From Streptomyces laurentii (lineage in GTDB: Bacteria > Actinomycetota > Actinomycetes > Streptomycetales > Streptomycetaceae): a DNA stretch of 64,000 nucleotides. Below, piece after piece: positions 44,728 to 53,703 of this stretch; within the stretch, counting starts at the first letter, position 1; every line of letters begins with the position of its first letter. The stretch spans positions 1,302,001 to 1,366,000 of the forward strand of contig AP017424.1 in NCBI GenBank assembly GCA_002355495.1, read 5' to 3'. The position numbers and the translations under genes were made by a program. The notes under the pieces are model-generated. The model had not been told where the DNA came from. It saw only the letters and a list, made by a program, of their open reading frames with translations, and did not search any database.

Positions 44728-45500
44728 GCTCCCTCGCCCACGACGGCACCGCGATCCTCGGCCGCCATCTCCAGCGCATCCGGCGCGCCCCGGCGATGAC
44801 CGTCATGACGCAGGCCATGCCGATCGTCTTCCTGCTGTTCTTCGGGTACGTCTTCGGCAGCGCGCTCGCCATGCCGGGCACCGACTACCGGGCGTTCCTG
44901 GTCCCGGGGATGCTGGCGGCGACGGCGGCGAACGGCCTGATGACCGCGATGTTCCAGGCCGCTCAGGACACCCACCGAGGTGTCGCGGACCGGCTGCGCG
45001 CGATGCCGGTCAGCCGGGCCGCCGTCCCGCTCGGGCAGGCGCTGGCCGATCTGGTGACGAGCACGGTGGGCCTGGTCCCGCTGCTCCTGGTCGGGCTCGC
45101 GATGGGATGGCGGATCGAGGGCACGGCGCTCCAAGCCCTGGGCGCCATCGGCCTGTTGCTGCTGTTCCGCTCCGCGTTCACCTGGATGGGGATCCTCTTC
45201 GGGCTCACGTCACGCAACGAGGAGGCGGCCAGTCAACTGGGCAGTGCCACCTTCATGCTCCCGCTGCTCTCCAACGCGTACATCCCGACGGACGGGATGC
45301 CGGGCTGGCTGCGCACGGTCGCGGAGTGGAACCCGATCTCGGCGGTGACGACGGCCGTACGGCATCTGTTCGGGAACGCGCCGATACCGGCGGACGCGGC
45401 CTGGCCGGTGGCGCATCCGGTGGCGGGGGCGCTGCTGTGGTCGCTGACGCTGATCGCGCTGTGCGCCCCGGCGGCGGTCAGACGGTACGCGCGGACGTGA
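44724..45500 (+). CDS. ABC-2 type permease, DrrB-like
   Basis: 258 residues with six transmembrane helices. The ABC-2 signature region reads RLRAMPVSRAAVPLGQALAD, followed by SNAYIPTDGMPGWLRTVAEW and NPISAVTTAVR, as in DrrB-type permeases. It starts within the ATPase stop codon and must be co-translated. Two hairpins at 45564 and 45637 end the operon. Confidence 0.92.
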   Translation: MSSLAHDGTAILGRHLQRIRRAPAMTVMTQAMPIVFLLFFGYVFGSALAMPGTDYRAFLVPGMLAATAANGLMTAMFQAAQDTHRGVADRLRAMPVSRAAVPLGQALADLVTSTVGLVPLLLVGLAMGWRIEGTALQALGAIGLLLLFRSAFTWMGILFGLTSRNEEAASQLGSATFMLPLLSNAYIPTDGMPGWLRTVAEWNPISAVTTAVRHLFGNAPIPADAAWPVAHPVAGALLWSLTLIALCAPAAVRRYART

Positions 45501-45563
45501 ACGCGCGCCGTCCGTAGGGGGGTTGGCGCGCAGGCCACCGCACGGTCCGCGGGTGCGTACAAC

Positions 45564-45598
45564 GAACCCGGCCGGGTCACGGGGGTCCGGCCGGGTTC
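45564..45598. terminator. Terminator 1 after the ABC operon
   Basis: Perfect 12-bp arms (45564-45575 and 45587-45598), 11-nt loop. Confidence 0.8.
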
Positions 45599-45636
45599 GC
45601 CGCGTGACAAGCCGAAGGGGTGGCCGGGCACGCGAA

Positions 45637-45668
45637 AACGCCGGACGGGCGGGGACACGTCCGGCGTT
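45637..45668. terminator. Terminator 2 after the ABC operon
   Basis: Perfect 10-bp arms (45637-45646 and 45659-45668), 12-nt loop. It also serves the convergent small gene at 45752. Confidence 0.75.
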
Positions 45669-45751
45669 CTCTCAGCGGCGGGCCGGGGGCCGGGCAGCGC
45701 GGAGCGGAAGCGGTGCGCCGGGGAGCGCGAGGGCCCGGCCCGGCCGGTCCG

Positions 45752-46024
45752 TCAGCGGTGGCTGCCGAAGAGGGAGCGGCGCAGCCGGCGCAGCGGGGCG
45801 AAGAGCGAGACCCGCGCGCTGCGGCTGCGGTGACCGTGCACCGTCGCCCCGCGCGGACGTGTCGTCAACTCCCGCATGAGCAGCGTCGCCTCGGCCGCCT
45901 CGCGCTGCGGTATGGCGGGGCCACCCAGCACCGAGAGATGGCGGTCGAGCCGCGAACTCGTCGCGCTGCTCCCGCAGGTGATGGCAGGCACTCGCGGCCT
46001 GCTGCGCATTGCTGTCTGTTCCAT
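45752..46024 (-). CDS. Small basic protein of unknown function
   Basis: 90 residues, no signal peptide or membrane helix. It is rich in Arg and Ser (SSRLDRHLSVLGG, RRLRRSLFGSHR) with a middle helix EAAEATLLMRELTTRP. GGGGAG lies 5 bp before ATG 46024, so it is likely translated. It is divergent from the Ser/Thr kinase gene, with 272 bp between the starts. It could be a kinase-linked regulator, but nothing in the sequence shows this. Confidence 0.6.
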   Translation of the reverse strand: MEQTAMRSRPRVPAITCGSSATSSRLDRHLSVLGGPAIPQREAAEATLLMRELTTRPRGATVHGHRSRSARVSLFAPLRRLRRSLFGSHR

Positions 46025-46296
46025 GTCACTCCCCACCCGTACAAGGGCACCCGGCCCGGGCAGGTTAACCCTATCGCCCCGCTACGACACCCGTGTATTC
46101 CGGCCGCAGGATTCACCATCAGGTGACGGGGGTTGACGATCACTGTCCGAATCCATCCGGCTCCCAGGCGAGTCGGCCGGAGCCCGGCCACCTGTCGAAC
46201 CGTCACGAACCATCCTGCACGCACCCCATACACCCCCGCCTCCGCGGCCGGGTGTGATCCTCGCCACCATGGCCGGCGTTCCTCGGCTACCGTGGA

Positions 46297-47934
46297 GTGA
46301 TGACGCTCATCTCGGGTCGTTACCGGCTGCTGGACGTGCTCGGCGAAGGCGGGATGGGCACGGTCTGGCGTGCCCGCGACGAGGTCCTGGGAAGAGACGT
46401 CGCCGTCAAGGAGGTCCGGGCGCCGGAGGGGCTGCCGGACGAGGAACGCGAGCGGCTGTACGCCCGCCTGGAGCGCGAGGCCCGCTCGGCGGCCCGGATC
46501 ACCCACCCCCACGTGGTCACCGTCTACGACGTGGCGCTCCACGACGGCCGCCCGTGGATCGTGATGGAGCTGGTCCCCGGTCTCACGCTGGCCGAGACCC
46601 TGGAGGCCGAGGGGCCGATGCCGCCCCGGCGGGCCGCGGCCGTGGGCGCCGCGGTGCTCGACGCGCTGCGGGCCGCGCACGCGGCCGGGGTGCTGCACCG
46701 GGACGTCAAGCCGGCCAACGTACAGCTCGCCAACGACGGCCGGGTGGTCCTCACCGACTTCGGCATCGCGGCGCTGGCGGGCACCTCGCCGCTCACCATG
46801 ACGGGCGAACTGATCGGCTCCCCCGAATACCTGGCGCCGGAGCGCGCGCTGGGACACGCACCGGGACCCGAGGCGGATCTGTGGTCGCTGGGCGTCCTGC
46901 TGTACACCGCCGTCGAAGGCGTGTCGCCGTTCCGGCGGGAAACCGCGCTCGCGACCCTGCGCACGGCGGTCGACGAGGAGCCCGCGCCGCCCGCGCACGC
47001 GGGACCGCTGGCCCCGGTGATCGAGGGGCTGCTGCGGAAGGACCCGGAGCGGCGGATGCCGGCGGCGGACGCCGAGGAGCGGCTGCGGCTGATCAGCGCG
47101 GGCGGCACCCCCCGTACACCACCGCCGCCGGGCGACGCGGCCCGTACACGCCCGCTCCGCACGCCCCCGCCGGCCGTCCCGGACGCGGGAGCGGGTGGAC
47201 ACGCGGGCGGGATGCCCGGCGGGCCCGCCGGTCCCGGTGCGACGGCTCCTCTGCCCGGTCCGGAGCCGCGTCAGGGCGGCGGCCGGACGGCGCTGATCGC
47301 CGGGATCGCGGCCCTGGCGCTGGTGGCGGGCGGCGTGACGTACGCGCTGCTGCGGGACACCGGGAAAGCCGACGCCCCGCCGGTGACGCCGGGCACGAGC
47401 GCGACGGCCTCCGCGCCGCCGACGACGGCCGCGCCGGCCACGGCGAGCACGAGCGCCTCCCCGAGCCCCACGACCACGCCCCCGGCGGCGGTCGCCGTCT
47501 CGGTGCGGGCGGTGCGCGGCGCGTACACCGGGAGCTGCCCGCCGCCCGCGGCCGGGGCGCCGGAGTTCACGGCGACGCTCACGGTGGACCGGACGCCCGC
47601 CACCGTGACGTACCGCTGGCGGACGGAGAGCGGCGAGGCCCAGGACACGGCGTGGCGGACGCTGGACTTCCCGGCGGACGGGCCCGCCGAGGAGCAGGTG
47701 ACGCGGACCCAGTCCGCGTACGAGCCGGGCACGACGACACGCGACCGGATCCGGGTGGAGGTCCGTGATCCGGTCGCGCGGGAGTCCGACTGGGTGTCGT
47801 TCTCGGTGCGGTGCGAGGAGAGGACGGCCACGCCCTCGCCGCCCGTGCCGACGACCACGGGGACGGGGACCCCGACCGCGACATCGACGTCGGGGACTCC
47901 TTCGGGCGGGACCGCCTCTCCGGCGTCCGGCTGA
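46297..47934 (+). CDS. Transmembrane Ser/Thr protein kinase
   Basis: 545 residues. The Hanks-type kinase domain (7-270) has glycine loop LGEGGMGTVW, Lys38 in VAVKEV, catalytic loop HRDVKPANV, DFG at 154-156 and GSPEYLAPE. A Pro-rich juxtamembrane linker (271-329), one transmembrane helix (331-352) and an extracellular Thr/Pro-rich sensor region with two Cys (SCPPP and VRCEE) follow. No PASTA repeats are present, so it belongs to the group with unique sensor domains. The last 40 residues are a Thr/Ser/Gly tail. GTG 46297 or ATG 46300 can start it; a TACCGT -10-like element just upstream suggests a leaderless message. Confidence 0.93.
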   Translation: MMTLISGRYRLLDVLGEGGMGTVWRARDEVLGRDVAVKEVRAPEGLPDEERERLYARLEREARSAARITHPHVVTVYDVALHDGRPWIVMELVPGLTLAETLEAEGPMPPRRAAAVGAAVLDALRAAHAAGVLHRDVKPANVQLANDGRVVLTDFGIAALAGTSPLTMTGELIGSPEYLAPERALGHAPGPEADLWSLGVLLYTAVEGVSPFRRETALATLRTAVDEEPAPPAHAGPLAPVIEGLLRKDPERRMPAADAEERLRLISAGGTPRTPPPPGDAARTRPLRTPPPAVPDAGAGGHAGGMPGGPAGPGATAPLPGPEPRQGGGRTALIAGIAALALVAGGVTYALLRDTGKADAPPVTPGTSATASAPPTTAAPATASTSASPSPTTTPPAAVAVSVRAVRGAYTGSCPPPAAGAPEFTATLTVDRTPATVTYRWRTESGEAQDTAWRTLDFPADGPAEEQVTRTQSAYEPGTTTRDRIRVEVRDPVARESDWVSFSVRCEERTATPSPPVPTTTGTGTPTATSTSGTPSGGTASPASG

Positions 47935-47941
47935 ACGCCGG

Positions 47942-48748
47942 TTACGCCACGGCGTTCAGGCCGGGCAGGTAGCCACCGGACTGGCCGGCGGCGGTCGGGT
48001 GGTACGACTCGCCGATGTTCAGCCAGTTGACGCTGTGCAGCCAGGCCGAGCCGGAGCAGATCTCGTGGCCGGCGAAGGTCGAGGTCACGCTGGAGAAGGT
48101 GAAGCCCTTGCTGGCGGCGCGCTTGGAGATGGCCGCGTTCAGGTAGTCCGAGGCGCCGTTGATGGCGCTGCGCTCGGTCTCGCTCAGGCCCGCGACGCAG
48201 GTGCCGTTGAGCTGGTAGAAGCGCGGGTAGCCGAGGACGACGACCTTGGCGTTGGGCGCCTTGGCGCGGATCGCGTTGTAGGCGGCGTCGAGGCGCGCGG
48301 GCAGCGTGGTGTCGACATAGCTCTTGGCCTGGTTCACCCGGGAGACACAGCCCGCGTCGGACTGCAGGATGCAGGTCGTCATGACGTCGGCGAAGCCCGC
48401 GTCGTTGCCGCCGATGGTAATGGAGATCAGGTCGGTGTTGGCGTTGAGCGCACCGAGCTGATTGTTGATCACATCCGTCGTCACGGCGCCCGAACAGGCG
48501 TTGAAGGCGAAGGAGGTGGTGGCGTGGGAGGCCTTCCACAGCATCGGGTACGCCTTGGTCGAGCGCTTGCAGTCGCCGCTCGCACTGTCGTAACTGCCGG
48601 AGCCGACACCGGAGGAGTACGAATCGCCGAGGGCGACGTAGTCGACCGCGGCGGTGGTGGCCGCCTGGGCGGCACCCGCGCCGGTGAAGGCGAGGACGGC
48701 GCCGAGGAGAAGCGAGGACGAAACAGCGGCAAAACGGGACAGCTTCAT
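47942..48748 (-). CDS. Secreted SGNH/GDSL hydrolase (Streptomyces lipase type)
   Basis: 268 residues. Signal peptide 1-30 (ending AAQA). Active-site blocks: Ser in ALGDSYSSG, Gly and Asn (GGND) of the oxyanion hole, and His in YHPTAAGQSGG. Six Cys residues (KRSTK next to GDCK, NACSG, TTCILQSDAGC, GTCV, EICSG) make three disulfides, as in the S. coelicolor/S. rimosus GDSL lipases. It hydrolyses esters of fatty acids outside the cell. GGGAGG RBS precedes ATG 48748. Convergent with the kinase gene, with 7 bp between stops. Confidence 0.92.
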   Translation of the reverse strand: MKLSRFAAVSSSLLLGAVLAFTGAGAAQAATTAAVDYVALGDSYSSGVGSGSYDSASGDCKRSTKAYPMLWKASHATTSFAFNACSGAVTTDVINNQLGALNANTDLISITIGGNDAGFADVMTTCILQSDAGCVSRVNQAKSYVDTTLPARLDAAYNAIRAKAPNAKVVVLGYPRFYQLNGTCVAGLSETERSAINGASDYLNAAISKRAASKGFTFSSVTSTFAGHEICSGSAWLHSVNWLNIGESYHPTAAGQSGGYLPGLNAVA

Positions 48749-49100
48749 GAAGACCTCCCAGGGGCAGGATTTCTGCGTTACCAGGTAGTAGCAGTGGATC
48801 GGCCCCGCGAGAAGTGTTCATGTCAAAACTCGTAGGGAATTTTCTGTGAGGCACGGTCAAAAAACGTCGGTTTCAAGACATTCGGCAGGGTGCGTGCCCG
48901 CTTCCGGGAACCATCGCCCGACGGTACGCGTCTTGATGGCGCCTCTTCCCTTGGTCACCCTCAGGAGGGCGTGCCGAAAGGGCTGTTGACAGACCGTCCG
49001 AGGGCCCGCTCGCAGCCGCTTCCGGGTCGCCTCCAGGCCACTCGCGCACCGCTTCCGCACCGCTTCCGCACCGCTTCCGCACCGCTTCCGGACAGCGAAA
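48749..49100. other. Intergenic region with an 11-bp tandem repeat
   Basis: Contains the SGNH promoter side (AT-rich near 48770-48860) and four exact tandem copies of CGCACCGCTTC (49045-49088). No frame has an RBS or a recognisable domain. The repeat lies just before the terminator of the GntR gene. Confidence 0.65.
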
Positions 49101-49135
49101 GACCCCCGGCCGGTGCGCGTGCCCGGCCGGGGGTC
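49101..49135. terminator. Terminator of the YtrA-type GntR gene
   Basis: Perfect 13-bp arms (49101-49113 and 49123-49135) around a 9-nt loop, followed on the minus strand by TCTTTC. Confidence 0.85.
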
Positions 49136-49192
49136 GTCGAGGGATGGATCGAAGGGGCGGGTGGTACGGCTTACGGGGCCGGGACCCGCGCC

Positions 49193-49567
49193 TCAGTCGT
49201 CGTACGCGGCTCGCAACGCGTCGCGGACCGCCGCGTCCGCCTCCTCCCGGCTCAGGCCCAGCCGGTGAGCCTCCGTCGCGTAGGTCGCGGCCGAGGTGGC
49301 GGCGAGCCGGGAGGCCGCGTCGGAGGCGGCGGCGACGAAGGTGCCGTTGCGGCCCCGGGTCTCGATCACCCCGTCGGATTCCAGGGCCTTGTACGCCTTC
49401 GCGACCGTGTTCGCCGCGAGCCCGAGGTCCTCCGCGAGGCCCCGCACCGTCGGCAGCTTGTAGCCGACGGGAAGTTCACCGGAGCGGGCCCGCTCCGAGA
49501 TCTGGGCACGCAGTTGTTCGTAGGGATGGGTGGTGGAACCGGCATCCACGCTGATTCGAAGCGTCAC
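49193..49567 (-). CDS. GntR-family regulator, YtrA subfamily
   Basis: 124 residues, short as usual for YtrA. The winged helix (about 14-80) reads YEQLRAQISERARSGELPVG, KLPTVRGLAEDLGLAANTVA and KAYKALESDGVIETRGRNGT. A short C-terminal dimerisation helix follows. Start is GTG 49567 behind a G-rich stretch. YtrA regulators usually control nearby ABC exporters. Here the divergent neighbour is an acetyltransferase operon instead. Confidence 0.88.
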   Translation of the reverse strand: MTLRISVDAGSTTHPYEQLRAQISERARSGELPVGYKLPTVRGLAEDLGLAANTVAKAYKALESDGVIETRGRNGTFVAAASDAASRLAATSAATYATEAHRLGLSREEADAAVRDALRAAYDD

Positions 49568-49641
49568 CCCCCTGATTCTGCACCCGTACCCGGGGAAAAT
49601 GGGAGGCGCCCGGCCCCGGCCACCGCCTACCGTGCGGCCCC

Positions 49642-50571
49642 ATGACTGTGATCGTCCGCGACGTGCGACCCGGATCCACCGAGGACGCCGAGGGTTTCGC
49701 GCGGGTACGCCGCGCCGCCCTGCCGTTCATGCTGACCACCGGCCCTCAGCTGGCCCACGACTGGGCGCACGCGCATCCCGACGCGCACGCGCGGCCGCTG
49801 GTCGCCGAGGCGGACGGCGAGATCGTCGGCAGCGCGGAGGTGGCGCTGGCCCACGAGTCACCGGAGCCGGGTGACGGGCTGGTGAACATCCACGTCCACC
49901 CCGAGCACACCGGCCGCGGCGCCGGCACGCTGCTGCTGCGGACCGCCGAGGAGCATCTGGCGCGGGCCGGGGCCCGGCGGATCTACAGCTGGGTCCTCGA
50001 CGACCGGCCCTCCCGCGCCTTCGCCGAACGGCACGGCTACCAGGGCCGGCGCTCCGCCTACTTCCTGCGGCTCGACCTGGCGACGGCAGAGCTGCCGCCG
50101 CTCCAGGACCTCCCGGACGGCGTCGAGCTGCGCACGGCGGCCGACTTCGCGGCCGACCCGCGGCCGCTGTTCGAACTGGACGCGCTGACCACGGCCGACG
50201 AGCCGGGGGACGTGGCCGCCGATCTGACGGACTACGCGCACTGGCTGGCCACCACCTGGCGCCATCCGCTGCAGGCCCACGAGCTGACCATGGTCGCGCT
50301 CGCCGACGGCCGCCCGGTGGCCTTCAGCGCCGCCCTCACGGACGGCCTCGGCCGCTACGTCACCGGCATGACGGGCACGGCGCCCGGGTTCCGGGGCCGG
50401 GGCCTGGCCAAGCTGGTGAAGAACGCCTCGCTGCACCGGGCCCGGGCGGCCGGCTGCACGGAGGCGCTCACCGGGAACGACGCCGCAAACGCGCCCATGC
50501 TGGCCGTCAACCGGTGGTTCGGATACGAGATCAGCGCACAGGAGGTCCGTCATGTCCGCACCCTCGGATGA
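49642..50571 (+). CDS. Tandem GNAT N-acetyltransferase
   Basis: 309 residues made of two GNAT domains. The first (residues 4-150) has the acetyl-CoA loop VHPEHTGRGAGTLLL. The second (160-305) has GTAPGFRGRGLAKLVK and the C-terminal strand TGNDAANAPMLAVNRWFGYE. Two-domain GNATs include mycothiol synthase and several resistance enzymes, but the substrate here is unknown. The ATG is 9 bp after TACCGT, consistent with leaderless initiation. The next gene overlaps its last 20 bp. Confidence 0.88.
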   Translation: MTVIVRDVRPGSTEDAEGFARVRRAALPFMLTTGPQLAHDWAHAHPDAHARPLVAEADGEIVGSAEVALAHESPEPGDGLVNIHVHPEHTGRGAGTLLLRTAEEHLARAGARRIYSWVLDDRPSRAFAERHGYQGRRSAYFLRLDLATAELPPLQDLPDGVELRTAADFAADPRPLFELDALTTADEPGDVAADLTDYAHWLATTWRHPLQAHELTMVALADGRPVAFSAALTDGLGRYVTGMTGTAPGFRGRGLAKLVKNASLHRARAAGCTEALTGNDAANAPMLAVNRWFGYEISAQEVRHVRTLG

Positions 50572-51064
50572 GACCACGGTCGAGGTTGTCCTGGTGAAGG
50601 CGGGGCGGACGAAGATCCGCTACCCGGCCCGGGTCCTCGCCGACGACGGGGTACGGCTGACCGTCCGCGCACCCTGGGCCGGCGAGGGCGTGCGGGACTT
50701 CGGCTTCGTGCGCTTCGAGCCCGGCGATGTCTTCACCGAGCACTACTGGCGCGACCGGTGGTACGCGGTGAAGGAGGTCCGGACCGGCGACGGCACGCTC
50801 AAGGGCTGGTACTGCGACGTGACCCGGCCCGCGCTGGCCGACGGCGCCGAGGTACGGGTCGAAGACCTGGATCTGGACCTGTGGGTGTCGGCGGACGGCG
50901 CGGAGGTCCTGCGGCTCGACGAGGACGAGTTCGCGGCGAGCGGGCTGGCCGCCGCCGATCCGGAGGCGGCCCGGCACGCCGTACGCGCCCTCGACGAGCT
51001 GGAGGCCCTGGGCCGGGACGGACTGCTCGCGCTGTCCGCCGTACCGGCCCCTAACGGAGACTGA
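50552..51064 (+). CDS. DUF402 protein, probable nucleoside/small-molecule phosphatase
   Basis: 170 residues. The DUF402 core FTEHYWRDRWYAVKEV and GWYCDVTRPAL plus the acidic segment DLDLDLWVSADG is clear. Characterised relatives (S. aureus Sa1684, S. coelicolor SC4828) are metal-dependent nucleotide phosphatases. RBS CAGGAGG lies inside the GNAT coding region, so the two genes are coupled by a 20-bp overlap. The 3' end overlaps the convergent secreted-protein gene by 14 bp. Confidence 0.85.
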   Translation: MSAPSDETTVEVVLVKAGRTKIRYPARVLADDGVRLTVRAPWAGEGVRDFGFVRFEPGDVFTEHYWRDRWYAVKEVRTGDGTLKGWYCDVTRPALADGAEVRVEDLDLDLWVSADGAEVLRLDEDEFAASGLAAADPEAARHAVRALDELEALGRDGLLALSAVPAPNGD

Positions 51065-51488
51065 CCGACCGGCCGCCGCGCGTCAGGAAGACGGGCAGCG
51101 GCAGGCCCAGCGGGCCGTCGGGGGCGAGCCGGACGAGCACGGCCTCGACGCGTACCGTGCCCGCCTTGAAGCTGTTCTGCTTCACGAGCGAGCGGTGGGT
51201 CCACCGGTGCGTCCGGCCGTCGCAGACGACGCGGGTGCCGCCGATCCCGACGGAACGGTCCTGCTGGACCAGCGTGGAGCCGAGGAAGACCGGCCCGGAG
51301 CCGCCGCGGGCGCAGCGGTAGCTGCCGGAGACGCTGACCTCGCCGCTCTTCGCGGCCTTCCCCTGACGGTCGACGGACACGACGTTGGCGGAACGGGCGG
51401 GGGCGGCCGTGGCCGTCGCGCCGGTCAGCGCGGTGGCGGCGGTGGCGGTCGCCAGCACACCGGCGGCGAGAGCGAAACGTACGCGCAT
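51051..51488 (-). CDS. Small secreted protein (DUF6299-like)
   Basis: 145 residues. Signal peptide 1-28 (MRVRFALAAGVLATATAATA, then ATA). The mature protein is a single beta-rich domain with two Cys (YRCARGGSG and VVCDGRTHRW), which likely form a disulfide. Similar short secreted proteins with the VSGSYRC...VCDGR(T)H.W pattern are common in Streptomyces and have no known function. The 3' end overlaps the DUF402 gene on the other strand by 14 bp. Confidence 0.75.
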   Translation of the reverse strand: MRVRFALAAGVLATATAATALTGATATAAPARSANVVSVDRQGKAAKSGEVSVSGSYRCARGGSGPVFLGSTLVQQDRSVGIGGTRVVCDGRTHRWTHRSLVKQNSFKAGTVRVEAVLVRLAPDGPLGLPLPVFLTRGGRSVSLR

Positions 51489-51633
51489 GGACGGAAGGTC
51501 CCTTCCGGACGAGAATATGACGCCCGCAAGGGATACCGGATCATCGCGAAGAATGTCCGAAACTCGCCCATCCGGCGGCGAGTTGAACACTTTGCGATGA
51601 TCCGTACATCCGCACGGATCTGCGCCTCGGCCT

Positions 51634-52536
51634 CTAGAAGGCCGACGCGCAGGTCGTCGGGGTCGCCCGGGCCGGGTCGAGGGCGTTGGACACCTCGTGG
51701 AAGGCGATCCGGTCGGTCAGCCCGATCGCCAGGTGCTCGGACAAGTCGAGCGCGCAGCGGTCCTGGAGCAGCACGTTGGTGACGTTCGGACCGGAGAGCC
51801 AGCCCGATGTGTAAGGGGTGACGACCTCGTCGTACCGCGTCGCGATCACCGTGTACCGCACCCCGGGGACGGTGTCGCCGCCCGCGTTCAGCCGGGTCAG
51901 GAACGCGGAGCCGGCGATCTGGTCGGCGAGGCCCGGGGTCGCGGCACTGATCAGGTCCTCGGCGCCCGGGAAGTACGGCAGCAGCCGGGTCAGCCCGGAC
52001 AGGGTGGTGCCGTGGTTGTCGGGGGCGAGGGCCACAAGCGCGTTCACCTTCGCCGCGCCGCCCAGGAACCTCAGGTAGTAGCGGGGCATCATGCCGCCCT
52101 GCGAGTGGCCGACCAGATCCGCCTTCGCGGCGCCGGTGGCGGACAGGACCCGGTCCACGTACGCGGAGAGCTGTCCGGCGGACGCGTCGATCGGGCCGAG
52201 GCCGTGGAACAGCGGCACGCCGGGCAGCTGCCCGTAGTCGAGCGAGAAGACGCAGTACCCGCGCTCGACGAGGTACGGGGCGAGGCCCAGCCAGTTGTCG
52301 ACGGAGTTGCCGAGCGTGCCGTGGACCAGCACGACGGGGCGGGGGTGGGCGGCGGACGGCTTGCAGGAGAAGTCGTTCCACCCGCGGCTGGGGGCGGCCG
52401 TGGCGGAATCGGCCGCCGAGGCGGCCGTTGCGGCCTGGGCGGCCTGGGCGGTGACGGGAGCAAGAACGGCGGCGGCGGTCAGCGCGAGTACGGACAGCGC
52501 TCTGCCGAGGCGTCCGAACGGGTTCCGGGGCAGCAT
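51634..52536 (-). CDS. Secreted alpha/beta-fold lipase/esterase
   Basis: 300 residues. Signal peptide 1-33 (ends AQAA). Oxyanion segment VVLVHGTLGNSVDNW, nucleophile elbow LVGHSQGGMMPRYYL, a late acid in RYDEVVTPYTSG and His in LSEHLAIG or FHEV. Cys in FSCKP, RGYCVF, QDRCALD and TTCASAF form two disulfides. It matches the lipase class 2 / EstA family of Streptomyces, which hydrolyses triacylglycerols or esters outside the cell. GAGGAGATCACCCC-ATG gives a clear RBS at 52536. Confidence 0.9.
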   Translation of the reverse strand: MLPRNPFGRLGRALSVLALTAAAVLAPVTAQAAQAATAASAADSATAAPSRGWNDFSCKPSAAHPRPVVLVHGTLGNSVDNWLGLAPYLVERGYCVFSLDYGQLPGVPLFHGLGPIDASAGQLSAYVDRVLSATGAAKADLVGHSQGGMMPRYYLRFLGGAAKVNALVALAPDNHGTTLSGLTRLLPYFPGAEDLISAATPGLADQIAGSAFLTRLNAGGDTVPGVRYTVIATRYDEVVTPYTSGWLSGPNVTNVLLQDRCALDLSEHLAIGLTDRIAFHEVSNALDPARATPTTCASAF

Positions 52537-52725
52537 GGGGTGATCTCCTCGCGGCTCGAAAAGCGGGGGATGCACGACGCCTTGCGGTCCGGACCACAGG
52601 GGGATGCGTTCCCGTCAAGCTACGCACGAGTAGCTCCCGGGGGAAGTGACCCGTCGGCAAAAAGTGCGGCACCGCGGCCTGTCCGCCCGCGCCGTCACCG
52701 CGGCCACGTCACCGCGCCCGCCCCG

Positions 52726-53703
52726 TCACGACCGGGCGAGGGTGGCCGGTCCCACCACGCCGGGCCAGCGCGCCGCGATCCGGTCGAGGACCGGTTCGAG
52801 CCGGTCGGCGCTCTCGGCCTGCCGGTCGAAGGTGAGCTGCCGGCTGGAGAGCCGCGCGGGCATCAGGTCCTCGGCCCGCAGGGACAGCGCCGTGACCCGC
52901 GCCCGCTGGAGCCCGAGGGCGTCGTGCAGCGCCTGCGCGGTGCCCGCCAGGGCCGGGGTGTGCGCGGTGGGTTCCGGGAGCGCGCGCGTCCGGGTGGTCG
53001 TGGACCGGTCCGCGTACCGGACGGTGAGCGTCAGCGCGCGGGCCACCTGGTCGTCCGCCCGCAGCCGCCGCCCGAGGCCGACGGCCAGTTCGAGCAGCGC
53101 CCCGCGCCGTACCGACGCGTCGACCTCGTGCCGGGCGAACCGCCGTTCGGCGGCGGCCGACCGGGGCGCGGCGTGCGGTGTCACGCGCGTCCGGTCGATG
53201 CCGTGGGAGCGCTCGTGCACCAGGCGTCCCAGCCGGGCGCCCAGGATCCGCTGGAGGGTGGCCTCGGAGGTGGCCGCCACCTTCCCGACGCTGTCCAGGC
53301 CGTACGTGCACAGGGTGCGCGCCGCCTTCGGCCCCACCCCGTACAGGGCGATCACCGGCTTCCGCTCCAGGAACGCGGCGACGTCCCGCGGCGTGTCCGG
53401 GACGAAGCGGACGGCGCCGGGCGGTCCCCCCTGTCCGGCCATCCGGGCGAGCAGGGGGTTGGCTGCCACGCCGACGGCGCAGTTCAGGCCGTACCAGGCG
53501 AGTGCGCGCACCCGGATCAGGCGCGCGATCCCGACGGCGTCACAGCCGAAGTAGCGCACGCTGCCGGTGACATCCGCGAGGGCGGCGTCGGGGGGCAGCG
53601 CCTGGACGACGGGGGTGATGTCCTCCAGCACCCGCAGGAGCAGCCGCCCGCTCTCCCCCGGCGCCCTGGGGACCTGTGCGTAGACGACGGTCATCGCGCT
53701 CAC
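52726..53703 (-). CDS. ImuB-like Y-family DNA polymerase homologue
   Basis: 325 residues related to the Y-family polymerases. Little-finger and helix-hairpin-helix parts are visible (FLERKPVIALYGVGPKAART, LCTYGLDSVGKVAA). The family's catalytic acidic residues are not: the usual DVDxFYA start is missing, and the S(I/L)DE motif is LADVTGS. It therefore resembles ImuB, the non-catalytic hub that joins DnaE2 to the clamp. GTG 53703 overlaps the dnaE2 stop (GTGA); ATG 53694 is an alternative. A clamp-binding motif was not clearly seen; the candidate QLTFDRQ near 276 is weak. Confidence 0.8.
   Translation of the reverse strand: MSAMTVVYAQVPRAPGESGRLLLRVLEDITPVVQALPPDAALADVTGSVRYFGCDAVGIARLIRVRALAWYGLNCAVGVAANPLLARMAGQGGPPGAVRFVPDTPRDVAAFLERKPVIALYGVGPKAARTLCTYGLDSVGKVAATSEATLQRILGARLGRLVHERSHGIDRTRVTPHAAPRSAAAERRFARHEVDASVRRGALLELAVGLGRRLRADDQVARALTLTVRYADRSTTTRTRALPEPTAHTPALAGTAQALHDALGLQRARVTALSLRAEDLMPARLSSRQLTFDRQAESADRLEPVLDRIAARWPGVVGPATLARS

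Noticed and set aside
48857..49082. Small ORFs between the SGNH lipase and the GntR gene
   Set aside because: They run through the 11-bp tandem repeat, lack RBS sites and show no conserved features.
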